A stretch of 64,000 nucleotides of DNA from Minwuia thermotolerans (GTDB lineage Bacteria > Pseudomonadota > Alphaproteobacteria > Minwuiales > Minwuiaceae), in contig NZ_PIGG01000065.1 in assembly GCF_002924445.1 (NCBI RefSeq), positions 62,001 to 126,000 on the forward strand, written 5' to 3'. The translations under genes and the position numbers were made by a program. Positions 1 to 9,730 of this stretch are shown in pieces (the stretch's first letter is position 1; every line of letters begins with the position of its first letter). The notes under the pieces were generated by a model. It saw only the letters and a list, made by a program, of their open reading frames with translations. It did not search any database and was not told the DNA's origin.

Positions 1-1315
1 TGCGCGCCCCGCGCTCGGCGGCGTTGCGCATGCCGTCGAGACGCATCAGCGGATCGGCGATGCAGCGGCGCGCGCTGAACCGCGGGTTGAGGCTCTCCGT
101 GGGATCCTGAAAGACCATCTGGATCAGCCGCCGTTCCGGTCTGAGCGCGAAGTCCGCCGCCGGGATCGCCGCCAGGTCGTGGCCTTCGAACAGGATGCGG
201 CCGGCGGTCGGGTCCATCAGGCGCGTGATCATGTTTGAGGTCGTGGACTTGCCGCAGCCGGATTCGCCGACCAGGCCGACGCTTTCGCCGGCGCGGAGGT
301 GGAAGCTGACGTCGTCGACGGCACGGAAGGGCGGCGTTTCGTCCGCCTCCCGGCCGGTCAGCCGCCGCCACCAGCCGCTGCCGGACGCGGCGCTGAATTC
401 CTTGACCAGGTTTTCCACGGCCAGCAGCGGCGGCCCGTCGGCGGCGGGTGGTGCGGCGACCGGACTCGGACGGCTGGCGGGCGGCTCATCCGAAAGATCC
501 TCGAGGCGGCTGTCGAGGCGCGGCGTCGCCTTGATGAGTTTCCGCGTATAGGGATGCTGCGGATTGGCGAACAGCTCCAGCGTGGCGGCCGCTTCCACGA
601 CCTCGCCGGATTTCATCACCACCAGCCGCTGGCAGTACTGGCTCGCCAGTCCCAGATCGTGGGTGATCAGCACGGTGGCCAGATTGCGCTCCCGTCCCAG
701 GTCGCGGATCAGGTCCATGATCGTCTTCTGGGTGGTGACGTCCAGGCCGGTGGTCGGCTCGTCCGCGATCAGCAGTTGCGGGTCGCAGGCCAGCGCCAGG
801 GCGATCATGACGCGCTGGCACATGCCGCCCGACAACTCGAAGGGATAGGCCGAGTAACGCAGCTCCGGATTGCGGATGCGCACGGCATCCAGTGCGTCGA
901 TGGCCTTCTTCTTCAGGTCGCGGGAATGGATCGTCGTGTGTCGGCGCAGCACGTCCTCGATCTGGTCGCCGACGGTGCGGATGGGGTTCAGCGCGACGCG
1001 CGGATTCTGGAAGATCATGGAGGCCTCGCGGCCCCTGATCTCGCGCAGCGCCCGCTCCGACGCGGTGGTCAGGTCCAGGCCGCGGAAGCGGACATGCCCC
1101 GCCGCCACCCGGCCAGAAGCCTCCAGGATGCCCATGATGTTGAAGGCGGTGACGGACTTGCCGGAACCGCTTTCGCCGACGACGCCCAGGGTCTCGCCGC
1201 GGTACAATTCGAAGTCGACGCCGCGCACGGCGTGGACGACGCCGCCCCGGGTCCTGAAGTCGACGCTCAGACCCTCCACTGAGAGGATGGGAACGGGATC
1301 CTTCGGTTCGGTCAT
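1..1315 (-). CDS. Fused dipeptide/oligopeptide ABC transporter ATPase (DppD-DppF type), 3'-truncated by window
   Basis: Energises import of a peptide-like solute with the two permeases and binding protein encoded upstream. About 438 residues are visible and hold two nucleotide-binding domains in tandem. The first has Walker A GESGSGKS at residues 47-54, signature LSGGMCQR and Walker [14 protein letters not shown] Pro/Ala-rich linker leads to a second domain with Walker [10 protein letters not shown]. The rest of the second domain lies beyond base 1. The start ATG at 1313-1315 follows a good GGAGG ribosome site and lies 10 bases after the upstream permease stop. Many transporters of this family use two separate ATPases; here they are fused into one chain. 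The substrate cannot be read from the sequence. Confidence 0.9.
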   Translation of the reverse strand, partial: MTEPKDPVPILSVEGLSVDFRTRGGVVHAVRGVDFELYRGETLGVVGESGSGKSVTAFNIMGILEASGRVAAGHVRFRGLDLTTASERALREIRGREASMIFQNPRVALNPIRTVGDQIEDVLRRHTTIHSRDLKKKAIDALDAVRIRNPELRYSAYPFELSGGMCQRVMIALALACDPQLLIADEPTTGLDVTTQKTIMDLIRDLGRERNLATVLITHDLGLASQYCQRLVVMKSGEVVEAAATLELFANPQHPYTRKLIKATPRLDSRLEDLSDEPPASRPSPVAAPPAADGPPLLAVENLVKEFSAASGSGWWRRLTGREADETPPFRAVDDVSFHLRAGESVGLVGESGCGKSTTSNMITRLMDPTAGRILFEGHDLAAIPAADFALRPERRLIQMVFQDPTESLNPRFSARRCIADPLMRLDGMRNAAERGAR

Positions 1316-1325
1316 GGCCGCCTCC

Positions 1326-2168
1326 TCAGGTGCGCCGGCGCGGGTCGATCAGGTCGCGCAGACCGTCGCCCAGCAGGTTGAAGCAGAACACGGCGATCAT
1401 CAGCGCCGCGCCGGGGAACAGCGCCAGCCACCACTCGCCGGAGACGATGTAGCCGGCGCCCTCGGCCACCATGATTCCCCATTCCGGGGTCGGCGGGCGG
1501 ACGCCGAGGCCGATGAAGGAAAGGCCGGCGGCATTGAGGATCGCCCAGCCCATGTTGAGCGAGACCTGCACCATCATCGGCGGCAGCACATTAGGGTAGA
1601 TCTGCGTCGCCAGCAGGCGGATGTCGGAATTGCCCGCCAGCCGGGCCGCCAGGACGAAGCCCGCTTCCCGGCGGACGTTGACCTCGGCGCGGGCGACGCG
1701 GGCGTAGAAGGGAAAATTGATGATCGCGGTGGCGTAGATGATGTTCTCGACGCTGTTGCCCAGCGCCGCGACGATGCCCATGGCCAGCACGAACAGGGGA
1801 AAGGCCATGATGGTGTCGGTCAGGCGCCCGACGACCCGGTCGATCCAGCCGCCGTAATAGCCGGCTGCCGAGCCCAGCACGCTGCCCGCCATGAAGGAGA
1901 GCGCGACCGCCACCACGGCGATGGTCAGGTCCAGCCTCGTGGCGACGATGACCCGGCTGAGCACGTCGCGGCCCAGCTGGTCGGTGCCGAACCAGTGCCG
2001 CGCGCTGGGCGGCTGCAGCGCGTTCGCGGAGCTTGCCAGCGGGTCGTAGGGCGCGATCCAGGGCCCGAACAACGCGAACAGGACCAGCAGCGCAAAGATC
2101 GACCCGGCGACCAGCGTGACCGGATTCTCGGTCAGGATGTAGCGCAGGTGCTTCAGGAACTCCCGCAT
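1326..2168 (-). CDS. ABC transporter permease, DppC/OppC family
   Basis: Inner-membrane permease subunit of the oligopeptide-type importer, 280 residues, the usual length for DppC. It has an N-terminal membrane segment (around residues 15-38), a periplasmic loop with the family hallmark YDPLA...NALQPPSARHWFGTDQLGRDVLSR, and a BPD_transp_1 core with the EAA-type loop around residues 160-190. It starts 3 bases after the stop of the DppB-like gene and is followed closely by the fused ATPase, so all are one transcription unit. The real substrate could be a peptide, a nickel chelate or another small molecule. Confidence 0.92.
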   Translation of the reverse strand: MREFLKHLRYILTENPVTLVAGSIFALLVLFALFGPWIAPYDPLASSANALQPPSARHWFGTDQLGRDVLSRVIVATRLDLTIAVVAVALSFMAGSVLGSAAGYYGGWIDRVVGRLTDTIMAFPLFVLAMGIVAALGNSVENIIYATAIINFPFYARVARAEVNVRREAGFVLAARLAGNSDIRLLATQIYPNVLPPMMVQVSLNMGWAILNAAGLSFIGLGVRPPTPEWGIMVAEGAGYIVSGEWWLALFPGAALMIAVFCFNLLGDGLRDLIDPRRRT

Positions 2169-2171
2169 GGC

Positions 2172-3200
2172 TCAGCCCTCCAGTCCGATGCGAGGGTCGA
2201 CGACGGTGTAGAGGATGTCGATCACCAGGTTCAGCGCCACGTAGAGGAATGCCATGGCGAGCACGAAGCCCTGCACGGCGGCGTAGTCGGAGACGATCAG
2301 CGCCTCGATGGCGAAGGAGCCGATGCCCGGCCAGGCGAAGACCTTTTCCACCAGCACGTTGGAGCCGAGCATGAACGAGAAGACCATGCCGAGCGTGGTC
2401 AGGATCGGCAGCATCGCGTTGCGGAGTGCGTAGGTGTAGAGCACGGTCGGCCGCGACAGGCCGGAGGCCCGTGCCGTGCGGATGAAATCGCTCGACAGCA
2501 CGGCCAGCATCGCGCCGCGGGTCATGCGCGCCAGCGGCGCCAGGGTGAAGAGGCCGAGCGTGATCGCCGGCAGGACGAGCTGCGCCAGCGCCGCGCCGAA
2601 GGTGTCGATGTCGCCCGCCAGCAGGGAATCGATGGTGAAGAAACCCGTCACGTGCGGCGGGTCGAGATAGAAGATATCGATCCGCCCCAGCGGCGAGGGC
2701 GCGATGCCGAGGATGAAATAGAAGACATAGACCAGGAACAGCCCGGTGAAGAACACGGGCAGGGAGACGCCGGCGGTGACGACCACGCGGCAGAGATGGT
2801 CGATCCAGCTGTTGGGGCGCGTGGCCGCCAGGATCCCGAGCGGCAGCGCCACCGACAGAGAGAAGAGCAGCGCCAGGAAGGTCAGTTCCAGCGAGGCCGG
2901 CATGCGCCGGATCAGCTCCTCCACCACCGGGCGGCCGGTGCTGATCGACTGGCCGAGGTCGCCGGTGAACAGGTCGCCCAGATAGATCAGGAACTGTTCA
3001 GGAAGGCTGCGGTCGAGGCCCAGGGCCTGGCGCACCTGCTCGATGGACTGGGCGTCGGCCGCCGGTCCGGCGAAGTAGACCGCCGGATCGCCGGGCAGGG
3101 CCCGGGTCAGGATGAAGGTGACGATGATGACGCCGGCGATCGAGGGGACGGCCTGCAGCAGCCGTCCCCCGATCAGCGCAACGGTCGAGCGCCGGGCCAT
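2172..3200 (-). CDS. ABC transporter permease, DppB/OppB family
   Basis: First permease of the oligopeptide-type importer, 342 residues. The N-terminal segment around residues 10-32 is followed by the family motif RALPGDPAVYFAGP, a large periplasmic loop, and five more predicted membrane spans. The C-terminus has the DILYTVVDPRIGLEG ending typical of DppB. It lies 13 bases downstream of the binding-protein gene and 3 bases upstream of the DppC-like gene. Membrane pairing with the DppC-like protein is inferred from family knowledge. Confidence 0.93.
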   Translation of the reverse strand: MARRSTVALIGGRLLQAVPSIAGVIIVTFILTRALPGDPAVYFAGPAADAQSIEQVRQALGLDRSLPEQFLIYLGDLFTGDLGQSISTGRPVVEELIRRMPASLELTFLALLFSLSVALPLGILAATRPNSWIDHLCRVVVTAGVSLPVFFTGLFLVYVFYFILGIAPSPLGRIDIFYLDPPHVTGFFTIDSLLAGDIDTFGAALAQLVLPAITLGLFTLAPLARMTRGAMLAVLSSDFIRTARASGLSRPTVLYTYALRNAMLPILTTLGMVFSFMLGSNVLVEKVFAWPGIGSFAIEALIVSDYAAVQGFVLAMAFLYVALNLVIDILYTVVDPRIGLEG

Positions 3201-3213
3201 GCGCCGCGCCCCC

Positions 3214-4833
3214 TCAGGCCTTGCTCAGCCAGCGGGCGTCGAGCTGGCGGTGGAAGTAGAACTTGTAGCCCGAGACATTCGGCTGCATCGCCACGTCCAG
3301 ATAGGGCTGGAAGACGGGGATCAGCGGCACCTCGTCGAAGAAGGTGGCGATGAGCTGCTTGATCTTCGGCGCGTAGTCCGGGTGCTCCACCGGCAGATGC
3401 AGGGCCTCTTCGGTCACCGTCTCGACGGTCTCGTTGCGGTACTTCATGGAGTTGAACAGCCGCCCGTCCTGATAGACCCAGAAGGCGTAGTAGTCGGGGT
3501 AGTTGAGCCAGCCGCCGAAGTTCTTGATGTGCATCGGCCACTTCTTCTCGATCAGCACCTGGGTGCGCCAGTTGGCGCCCGGCACCTTCTCGACCGCGGT
3601 GCGGATGCCGACCTTGCCGAGTCCTTCCTGAACCAGCAGGGCCATCGGTTCGGACCACTGCGCGAAGCCGAGGTTGAAGGCGAAGGGCACCTCGAAACCG
3701 TCCGCGTATCCGGCCTCCGCCAGCAGTGCCTTCGCCTTGTCGTAGTCGGTCGAGTAGGGGAAGGGCTGCGGCCAGCTGATGTCGGCCGGCTCGAAGGATG
3801 CGCCGCCCCACATGGGAATGCCGCGCTCGAAAGCGGCCTGTTTGAAGATCTGCTCATAGGGAATGGCGTAGGCCACGGCCTGGCGCACCCGCTTGTCCTG
3901 GAAGGGGCCGTAGGTGGTGTCGAGGCCGATGGCGATCATCGAATTCTCGATCGGCGCCGCGGCCACCGTGTACCTGCCCGAGGCCATGAGTTCGGCGAAA
4001 TCCTTCGGCGGCAGGTCCAGCGAGATGTCTGCGTCGCCGCGCTCCAGCAGCGCCCGGCGGGTCGAGGACGAGGGAATCTCGCGCATGATGACCCGCTCGA
4101 CGCCGGGCAGGGGACCGCATTTCCAGTCGTCGAAGCGCTTGTAGACCACCTGCTGGCCCGGATCCCAGCGCTCCAGCATGAAAGCGCCGCTGCCCGCGGG
4201 ATTGCGGTGCAGGTACTCGGTCGCCCAGGGGTCGTCCTGGGTGGCGTTGGCCTTCGCCACTTTCGAGTTGATGATGATCGGCACGGGCACGGCCAGATCG
4301 GGCATGGTCAGCTTGGAGGGACGCAGGAAATCGATGCGGAAGGTCTTTTCGTCGACCGCCGTGAACTGCTCGGGCTTCTCCAGCAGACCCGCGCGCATCT
4401 GCGTGGTCGGGAAGCCGCCGACCGAAACGGCCCGGTCGAACGACCATTTCACATCCTCGGCCGTCACCGGCGACCCGTCCCAGAAGACCGCGTCCGGCTT
4501 CAGCTTGAAGGTCACCGAAGTGCCGTCCGCCGCGAACGCCCAGCTTTCGGCCAGTTCCGGCGTGAGATTCTGGTAGTCGTACATCTCCGTGCCGTCGGCC
4601 AGCGTCTTGGTTCCGAAGCCGACCAGGCGGTCGTACAGGTTGACCGCGATGGCATAGCTCGGCCGGTTGGTGCCGGCGCGGTGGATGTCCATGCTGTTGA
4701 CGGTGCTGCCGACGACGACCAGCAGCGTGTCCGCGCGGCCCGCCGCCTGCGGCGCGCCGAAGGGCGCCAGCATCGGCACCGCAACCGCGCCCGCGCCGTA
4801 TGCCGTCAGCTTGAGAAAGTTGCGCCTGTCCAT
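3214..4833 (-). CDS. ABC transporter substrate-binding protein, SBP family 5 (peptide/nickel type), Tat signal
   Basis: Periplasmic binding protein of 539 residues. The N-terminus MDRRNFLKLTAYGAGAVAV has a twin-arginine motif followed by a hydrophobic stretch and an Ala-rich cleavage region, so export by Tat is likely. The mature part matches the SBP_bac_5 pattern (LTPELAESWAFAADGTSVTFKLKPDAVFWDG near residues 90-120). It is the first gene of a minus-strand operon continuing through two permeases and the fused ATPase. A GGGAG ribosome site lies upstream of the ATG. The GntR gene 334 bases upstream on the same strand and the palindromes in between suggest substrate-responsive control. Confidence 0.93.
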   Translation of the reverse strand: MDRRNFLKLTAYGAGAVAVPMLAPFGAPQAAGRADTLLVVVGSTVNSMDIHRAGTNRPSYAIAVNLYDRLVGFGTKTLADGTEMYDYQNLTPELAESWAFAADGTSVTFKLKPDAVFWDGSPVTAEDVKWSFDRAVSVGGFPTTQMRAGLLEKPEQFTAVDEKTFRIDFLRPSKLTMPDLAVPVPIIINSKVAKANATQDDPWATEYLHRNPAGSGAFMLERWDPGQQVVYKRFDDWKCGPLPGVERVIMREIPSSSTRRALLERGDADISLDLPPKDFAELMASGRYTVAAAPIENSMIAIGLDTTYGPFQDKRVRQAVAYAIPYEQIFKQAAFERGIPMWGGASFEPADISWPQPFPYSTDYDKAKALLAEAGYADGFEVPFAFNLGFAQWSEPMALLVQEGLGKVGIRTAVEKVPGANWRTQVLIEKKWPMHIKNFGGWLNYPDYYAFWVYQDGRLFNSMKYRNETVETVTEEALHLPVEHPDYAPKIKQLIATFFDEVPLIPVFQPYLDVAMQPNVSGYKFYFHRQLDARWLSKA

Positions 4834-5166
4834 TGTTCTGCTCCCTGTCTCCGCGGCGGACGCCGCGACCCTGAGGTGGAGCTAGCAAGCAACAGGCCAG
4901 AAAAATTCATATTAAAAAACAAATGATTAGGAAATATTGCATGCAATTATCGAATGCCTGCGCCCGTTCCTTCGGCAGTGCGGGCGCAGCACCTCGGCGC
5001 GACCTGCCAGAAGGGTTTGTAAATATTTCAATGAATTCAATATATTACGTCGATCTGGTCTGATCGATGGCGAAAATATGTGCGCTGCACAATTCGGTCG
5101 CACAGTGTCGGCGAATTCGGCATTTTGTATGCAGTACAATTCAATATATTGATTTCAAATAATAAA
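4834..5166 (-). promoter_or_regulatory. AT-rich promoter region of the oligopeptide-type ABC operon with three dyad symmetries
   Basis: No gene is seen in these 333 bases, which are clearly more AT-rich than the flanks. They carry a perfect palindrome ATTGCATGCAAT at 4936-4947, an inverted repeat TTGTA-N5-TACAA at 5125-5139, and TCGATC-N6-GATCGA at 5050-5067. The 13-base sequence AATTCAATATATT occurs twice, at 5034-5046 and 5138-5150. The first two dyads resemble one another and are of the size bound by FCD-type GntR regulators, one of which is encoded immediately upstream. Operator function is inference. Confidence 0.55.
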
Positions 5167-5826
5167 TCAGGATCGATCCGTATCGAGATTGAGCGTCTGC
5201 GCGACATAGCTCATGGAAGCGTCCTTCACGGTCCGGATATGCGCGCGCATGGCCTGATAGGCCCGTTCGCCGTCGCGCCGCCGGATGCCGGCCACGACGT
5301 CGCCATGCTCGTCGTATGAGGCCGCCACGCGGCCGGCGACCGAGAACTGGGCTCGGCGATAGGGCGCCACCCGCCGGCGGGCCTCCAGGGTCGTGTCCAC
5401 CAGCATGTCGTTGTGAGTGCCGCTGTAGATCGCATTGTGAAAACGGCGGTTGAGCACCTCGTAGGCCTCGTGGTCGCCGTTCTCCACGGCGATGCGGGTC
5501 TCCTCGTGCAGCGCCAGCAGTTCGCCGAGTTCGGCTGCGGTCATCCGTTCGGCCGCCAGGCGCGCGCAGGCGGCTTCCAGCTCGGCCATGACCTCGAACA
5601 TCTGGCTCAGGCGCTCGGCCGTGACCTGGCGGACGACGGCGCCGACATGGGGGCGCTTTTCCAGCATGCCCATGGCGACCAGCTGACCGATGGCTTCCCG
5701 GACCGGCGTGCGGGAGACGCCGAAGCGGTCGGCCAGACCCTGTTCGTCCAGCTTCGCGCCAGGCTTCAGCCGGCCGTCGAGGATGTCCTCGGCGAGTTTC
5801 TGTGTCAGCAGTTCCACCCGGGTCAT
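5167..5826 (-). CDS. GntR-family transcriptional regulator, FCD (FadR/VanR) subfamily
   Basis: A 219-residue DNA-binding regulator. The winged helix occupies residues 1-70, with recognition-helix region LADRFGVSRTPVREAIGQL and wing MGMLEKRPHVGAVV. An all-helical FCD ligand domain (residues 80-210) carries the usual metal/ligand His-type positions (NRRFHNAIYSGTHN). The ATG at 5824-5826 gives the normal GntR length; a longer reading would add an Arg/Pro-rich tail of no known kind. It sits between an isochorismatase-like amidohydrolase and an ABC transporter operon on the same strand, so it probably controls both in response to the imported solute. Confidence 0.9.
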   Translation of the reverse strand: MTRVELLTQKLAEDILDGRLKPGAKLDEQGLADRFGVSRTPVREAIGQLVAMGMLEKRPHVGAVVRQVTAERLSQMFEVMAELEAACARLAAERMTAAELGELLALHEETRIAVENGDHEAYEVLNRRFHNAIYSGTHNDMLVDTTLEARRRVAPYRRAQFSVAGRVAASYDEHGDVVAGIRRRDGERAYQAMRAHIRTVKDASMSYVAQTLNLDTDRS

Positions 5827-5965
5827 ACGGCCGCCGCCGCGCCCGGGCGGTCTGCCGGCGGCCGTCCTTGCCACGCGCGCCACCCGTTCCCGATTCCGAT
5901 GCCCGGCGAGGATGCGCAACGGCGCGCGCCGGCGCCAGCCTCTTTCGCGGCGGGCGCCGGGGTTC

Positions 5966-6769
5966 TCAGCCCTCCATCTCGCGCAGGGCCGCCAGGACGC
6001 GCGTGGAATCGCTGACGAAGCCGAAGCATTTCCTGACATTCCAGACCGTGGCCTCGGTGCAGAAGTCCGGCGAGGTGGTGGCGCAGCAGTCCTCCAGCAG
6101 GATGCAGCCATAGCCCAGGAAGTTGGCGTCGGTCAGCGAATGCAGCACGCACTGGTCGGTGTTGACCCCGGCGAACAGGATGGACCGCGTGCCCAGATTG
6201 CGCAGGATGCTGTCCAGCGGCGTATCCCAGAAGCCGCTGATGCGGTGTTTGTCGACGAAGATGTCGCCCGGATCGGTGTCGAGCTCGTCGACGATGGCGG
6301 CGGCCCAGCTGTCCTTCTGCAGCACGGGTGCGCCGCTGGCGGGCAGGGGCTCGCCCAGGCCGATGCCCGATCCGTCCGGCTTGTAGAGGTGGATCTGGTT
6401 CGGCGGCATGTTGGCCAGGTCCGCCCGGTTGCCCCAGTTGACCCAGACGATCGGCACCCCGGCTTCGCGGAGGGGCGGAATCAGCTTGTTCAGGGGCTCG
6501 ATGGGGCGCCTGTCCGGCGTGTAATCCTGCCCCAGATGGTCGACCCAGCCGCCCGGGGCGCAGAAGTCGTTCTGCATGTCGATGACCACCAGCGCGGTTC
6601 GGTTCAGGTCGCAGACCACCGACTGCGGCTCGGCAGCGATGGCGGCGCGGCGCGGCTCGGGAAGCGGCATCGCCATGTCGACAACGGTCTCGTCGACGCG
6701 CCAGTGATAGCTGTCGCCCGCGCCAAGCCGGCGCCGCGCCCTGCCCGCATCTGTCGGCGGCTTGTTCAT
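5966..6769 (-). CDS. Isochorismatase-family cysteine hydrolase (RutB/biuret-hydrolase-like)
   Basis: Cytoplasmic amidohydrolase of 267 residues. The catalytic triad of the family is visible: Asp in VVIDMQNDF, Lys in VDKHRISGFWDT and Cys in GVNTDQCVLHSL. The stretch GDIFVDKHRISGFWDTPLD and the following ILRNLGTRSILFAGV resemble ureidoacrylate amidohydrolase RutB, so the substrate is likely a ureido- or amide-type small molecule. The ATG at 6767-6769 follows a GGGAGGG ribosome site. An N-acyl or carbamoyl substrate delivered by the neighbouring ABC transporter would fit. No other rut genes are present, so RutB itself is not claimed. Confidence 0.85.
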   Translation of the reverse strand: MNKPPTDAGRARRRLGAGDSYHWRVDETVVDMAMPLPEPRRAAIAAEPQSVVCDLNRTALVVIDMQNDFCAPGGWVDHLGQDYTPDRRPIEPLNKLIPPLREAGVPIVWVNWGNRADLANMPPNQIHLYKPDGSGIGLGEPLPASGAPVLQKDSWAAAIVDELDTDPGDIFVDKHRISGFWDTPLDSILRNLGTRSILFAGVNTDQCVLHSLTDANFLGYGCILLEDCCATTSPDFCTEATVWNVRKCFGFVSDSTRVLAALREMEG

Positions 6770-6964
6770 TCCCGATCCCTCCCTCACAGGATTTTCCGTC
6801 CATACCGGCTGCAAGACCCGCACCAGTGGGGACCGCACCTACGCGGCCATCGGGGACCCGGCACTGCCCACAAAATGGCCACGCATGCCCCGCCGGCGTG
6901 CAACGAGTTGCGTCGGCCGGCGCAATTTCCCTAGGCTTGTCCGGAGACGTTCTGGAGACATGGC

Positions 6965-8722
6965 ATGGCCGACACGGCGCCCGCGCGGCAGACGGATGCG
7001 ATCGACGAATGGCTCGGCCGTTTCGAGCGGGCGCTGGCCTCGGGCGAGGCGGCGGCGATCGCGCCGCTGTTCACCGAGGACTGCCATTGGCGCGACGTGG
7101 TGGCGCTGACATGGACGATCGGAACGGTCAGCGGCCGCGCCGACGTCGCCGGCGCTCTGGCGGGTCACGCCACTGAAACCGGCCCCTCGGGCTTCCGGGC
7201 CGCACGCGACCGGACAGCGCCGCGGACGGTGCAGCGCGCGGGCGCGGAGTGCGTCGAGGCATTCTTCGATTTCGAGACCCGCCTCGGCGTCGGCACCGGC
7301 ATTCTGCGGCTGCGCGCTGGCGCGGATGGCGAACCCAGGGCCTGGACCCTGCTCACCGCACTCGACGAATTGAAGGGCCACGAGGAGAAGCTGGGCGACA
7401 ACCGCCCCACCGGCCAGTCCCATTCCCGCGATTTCCGGGGGCCGAACTGGCTGGACCAGCGGCAGGCGGCTGCCGCCTATGCGGAGCACGATCCGGCGGC
7501 GATCGTTGTCGGCGCGGGCCAGGCCGGACTCGCCATCGCGGCCCGCCTCGGCCAGCTTGGCGTGGACACGCTGGTGGTCGAACGGCACTGGCGCGTCGGC
7601 GACAACTGGCGCAAGCGCTACCACGCCCTGACGCTGCACAATCAGGTGCAGGTCAATCACCTTCCCTACATGCCGTTTCCGCCCAACTGGCCCACCTATA
7701 TCCCCAAGGACAAGCTGGCGGGCTGGTTCGAGGCCTATGCCGAGGCCATGGAGCTCAACGTCTGGACCGGAACCGAGTTCGAAGGCGGCGAGTGGGACGC
7801 GGCGGCGGGCCGCTGGACGGTTTCGCTCCGCCGAGAGGACGGTTCGCTCAGGACCATGAACCCGCGCCACGTGATCATGGCCACCGGCGTCAGCGGCATT
7901 CCCGACCGCCCGGAGATCCCGTCGCTGGAGAACTTCCACGGGCCGGTGATGCATTCCGCCGAGTACCGCGACGGGGAAGACTTCGCGGGCCGGCATGCCA
8001 TCGTCATCGGCACGGGCAACAGCGGCCACGACATCGCCCAGGATCTCCATTCCAGCGGCGCACGCGTCACCATGGTCCAGCGCAACCCCACCATGGTGGT
8101 CAACATCGAGCCGAGCGCCCAGCTTCCCTACGCGCTCTATTCCGAAGGCCCGCCGCTGGAGGATTGCGATCTGATCGTCGCGAGCACGCCACTGGCGCTG
8201 GCGCGAAAGGCGCACCAGGCCTTCACCGCGAGATCCCGGGAAATCGACCGGGAATTGCTCGACGGGCTGGAACGCGCCGGCTTCCGCCTCGACTATGGCG
8301 AGGACGATACCGGCTGGCAGTTCAAGTACCTGACCCGCGGCGGCGGATATTACTTCAATGTCGGCTGTTCCGACCTGATCGCCGCCGGCGAGATCGGGCT
8401 GGTGCAATGGGACGAGATCGAGTGTTTCGACGAGCGCGGTATGATGTTGCGCGACGGCGGACGGCGGGATGCCGATCTGATGGTGCTGGCCACCGGCTAC
8501 CGGGAACAGGAATGGCTGGTGCGGCGCCTGTTCGGCGATGCGGTGGCCGACCGGGTGGGACCGATCTGGGGCTTCGGCGAGGACCAGGAGCTACGGGCCA
8601 TGTTCCGCCGCACGGGCCAGCCGGGGCTGTGGTTCATCGCCGGCAGTCTGGCGCAGTGCCGCATCTACTCGAAATACCTCGCGCTGCAGATCAAGGCCCA
8701 GGAGGAAGGGCTGACCGGCTAG
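6965..8722 (+). CDS. FAD/NADPH-dependent monooxygenase (flavin-containing monooxygenase type) with N-terminal NTF2-like domain
   Basis: A 585-residue protein. Residues 10-130 form an NTF2/SnoaL-like region (FERALASGEAAAIAPLFTED). The FAD-binding Rossmann motif GAGQAGLA is near residue 182 and the NADPH-binding motif GTGNSGHDIAQDL near residue 356. The C-terminal ATGY of flavin monooxygenases appears in MVLATGYREQEWL. This two-domain architecture is common in soil and marine bacteria and oxidises small nucleophilic or aliphatic substrates. It is transcribed divergently from the isochorismatase gene across 195 bases and is followed by an LLM-class oxidoreductase, so the two may share a pathway. 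The substrate is unknown. Confidence 0.88.
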   Translation: MADTAPARQTDAIDEWLGRFERALASGEAAAIAPLFTEDCHWRDVVALTWTIGTVSGRADVAGALAGHATETGPSGFRAARDRTAPRTVQRAGAECVEAFFDFETRLGVGTGILRLRAGADGEPRAWTLLTALDELKGHEEKLGDNRPTGQSHSRDFRGPNWLDQRQAAAAYAEHDPAAIVVGAGQAGLAIAARLGQLGVDTLVVERHWRVGDNWRKRYHALTLHNQVQVNHLPYMPFPPNWPTYIPKDKLAGWFEAYAEAMELNVWTGTEFEGGEWDAAAGRWTVSLRREDGSLRTMNPRHVIMATGVSGIPDRPEIPSLENFHGPVMHSAEYRDGEDFAGRHAIVIGTGNSGHDIAQDLHSSGARVTMVQRNPTMVVNIEPSAQLPYALYSEGPPLEDCDLIVASTPLALARKAHQAFTARSREIDRELLDGLERAGFRLDYGEDDTGWQFKYLTRGGGYYFNVGCSDLIAAGEIGLVQWDEIECFDERGMMLRDGGRRDADLMVLATGYREQEWLVRRLFGDAVADRVGPIWGFGEDQELRAMFRRTGQPGLWFIAGSLAQCRIYSKYLALQIKAQEEGLTG

Positions 8723-8840
8723 CTTCCGCGGACAGAAGACGTTGCAGCACGCGCCCGTGAAACTCTCCCGTCTCGCTCGCCGCTTGAACCGCGCGGCGCA
8801 AGCGGCGACCATCGCCCTCTGAAACAGGGGAGGCGAAGCG

Positions 8841-9716
8841 ATGGAAAAGATCGGCCGGCTGGGCGTCTGGTACGCCACGCACAAGTTCGACGCGGCACAG
8901 CTCAGGGGTTTCGCGCGGCAGGTGGAGGCGCTGGGCTACGCCGCGCTCTGGTACCCGGAATCGGTCGGCTACGAATCCATGGCCCAGGGCGCGTTCCTGC
9001 TGGGCCAGACCGAGCGCCTGCTGGTCGGCAGCTCCATCGCCAGCATCTACGCCCGCGACGCCTTCGCCGCCCGTCAGGGCCACATGACGCTGAACGCGAT
9101 CTCCGGCGGGCGTTTCATGCTCGGGCTCGGAGTCAGCCACGCGCCCATGGTGGAGCGGCTGCGCGGCCACAGCTACGGCAAGCCGCTCGCGGCCATGCGG
9201 GAGTATCTGACGGCGCTGCGCGGCAAGGATGGACCGGGCCTCGACGATCCCTCGCGCACGACCTTTGTCGCTGCGCTGGGGCCGAGGATGCTCGACCTGG
9301 CGCGTGAGATGACCGCCGGCGCCATCCCCTACAACGTCACACCCGAGCACACCCGCCGCGCCCGCGAAGCGCTGGGGCCGGAAAAGTGGCTCTGCGTCGA
9401 GCAGAAGATCTGCCTGGAGACGGACAAGGCGCGCGCGCGCCACCTGGCCCGGAAGGAGCTGGAGCGCTACATGCCGTTGCCGAACTACCGCAACAACTGG
9501 CTCAGGCTGGGCTTCACGGAAGACGAGCTGGCCGACGGGGGCAACGACCATTTCCTCGACGCCATGGTCGCCAATGGCGACGAGGCGGCGATCCGGGCCG
9601 TCGTCGACGCGCATTTCGAGGCGGGCGCGGACCATGTCTGCATCCAGCCCGTGCACGCCCCCGACGATGTGAAGGCGCCGGGCCGGATGCTGGCCGCCTT
9701 CGCGCCGTTCGAATAG
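8841..9716 (+). CDS. LLM-class flavin-dependent oxidoreductase
   Basis: A 291-residue TIM-barrel oxidoreductase of the luciferase-like family. It opens with the family beta strand (KIGRLGVWYATHKFD) and contains VGSSIASIYARDAFAARQGHMTLNAISGGRFMLGLGVSH, the typical segment after strand 3. Members use FMNH2 or coenzyme F420. A strong GGGGAGG ribosome site precedes the ATG. It lies 118 bases after the monooxygenase and 14 bases before the GYD-domain gene, so the three may be co-transcribed. The specific reaction cannot be assigned. Confidence 0.88.
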   Translation: MEKIGRLGVWYATHKFDAAQLRGFARQVEALGYAALWYPESVGYESMAQGAFLLGQTERLLVGSSIASIYARDAFAARQGHMTLNAISGGRFMLGLGVSHAPMVERLRGHSYGKPLAAMREYLTALRGKDGPGLDDPSRTTFVAALGPRMLDLAREMTAGAIPYNVTPEHTRRAREALGPEKWLCVEQKICLETDKARARHLARKELERYMPLPNYRNNWLRLGFTEDELADGGNDHFLDAMVANGDEAAIRAVVDAHFEAGADHVCIQPVHAPDDVKAPGRMLAAFAPFE

Positions 9717-9730
9717 GGAGGGCGCGGGTC

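Noticed and set aside
870-3353. Long plus-strand open frames opposite the ABC transporter genes
   Set aside because: They are antisense shadows caused by high GC; the minus-strand frames carry full family motifs and ribosome sites, whereas these give low-complexity Arg/Gly/Asp-rich text.
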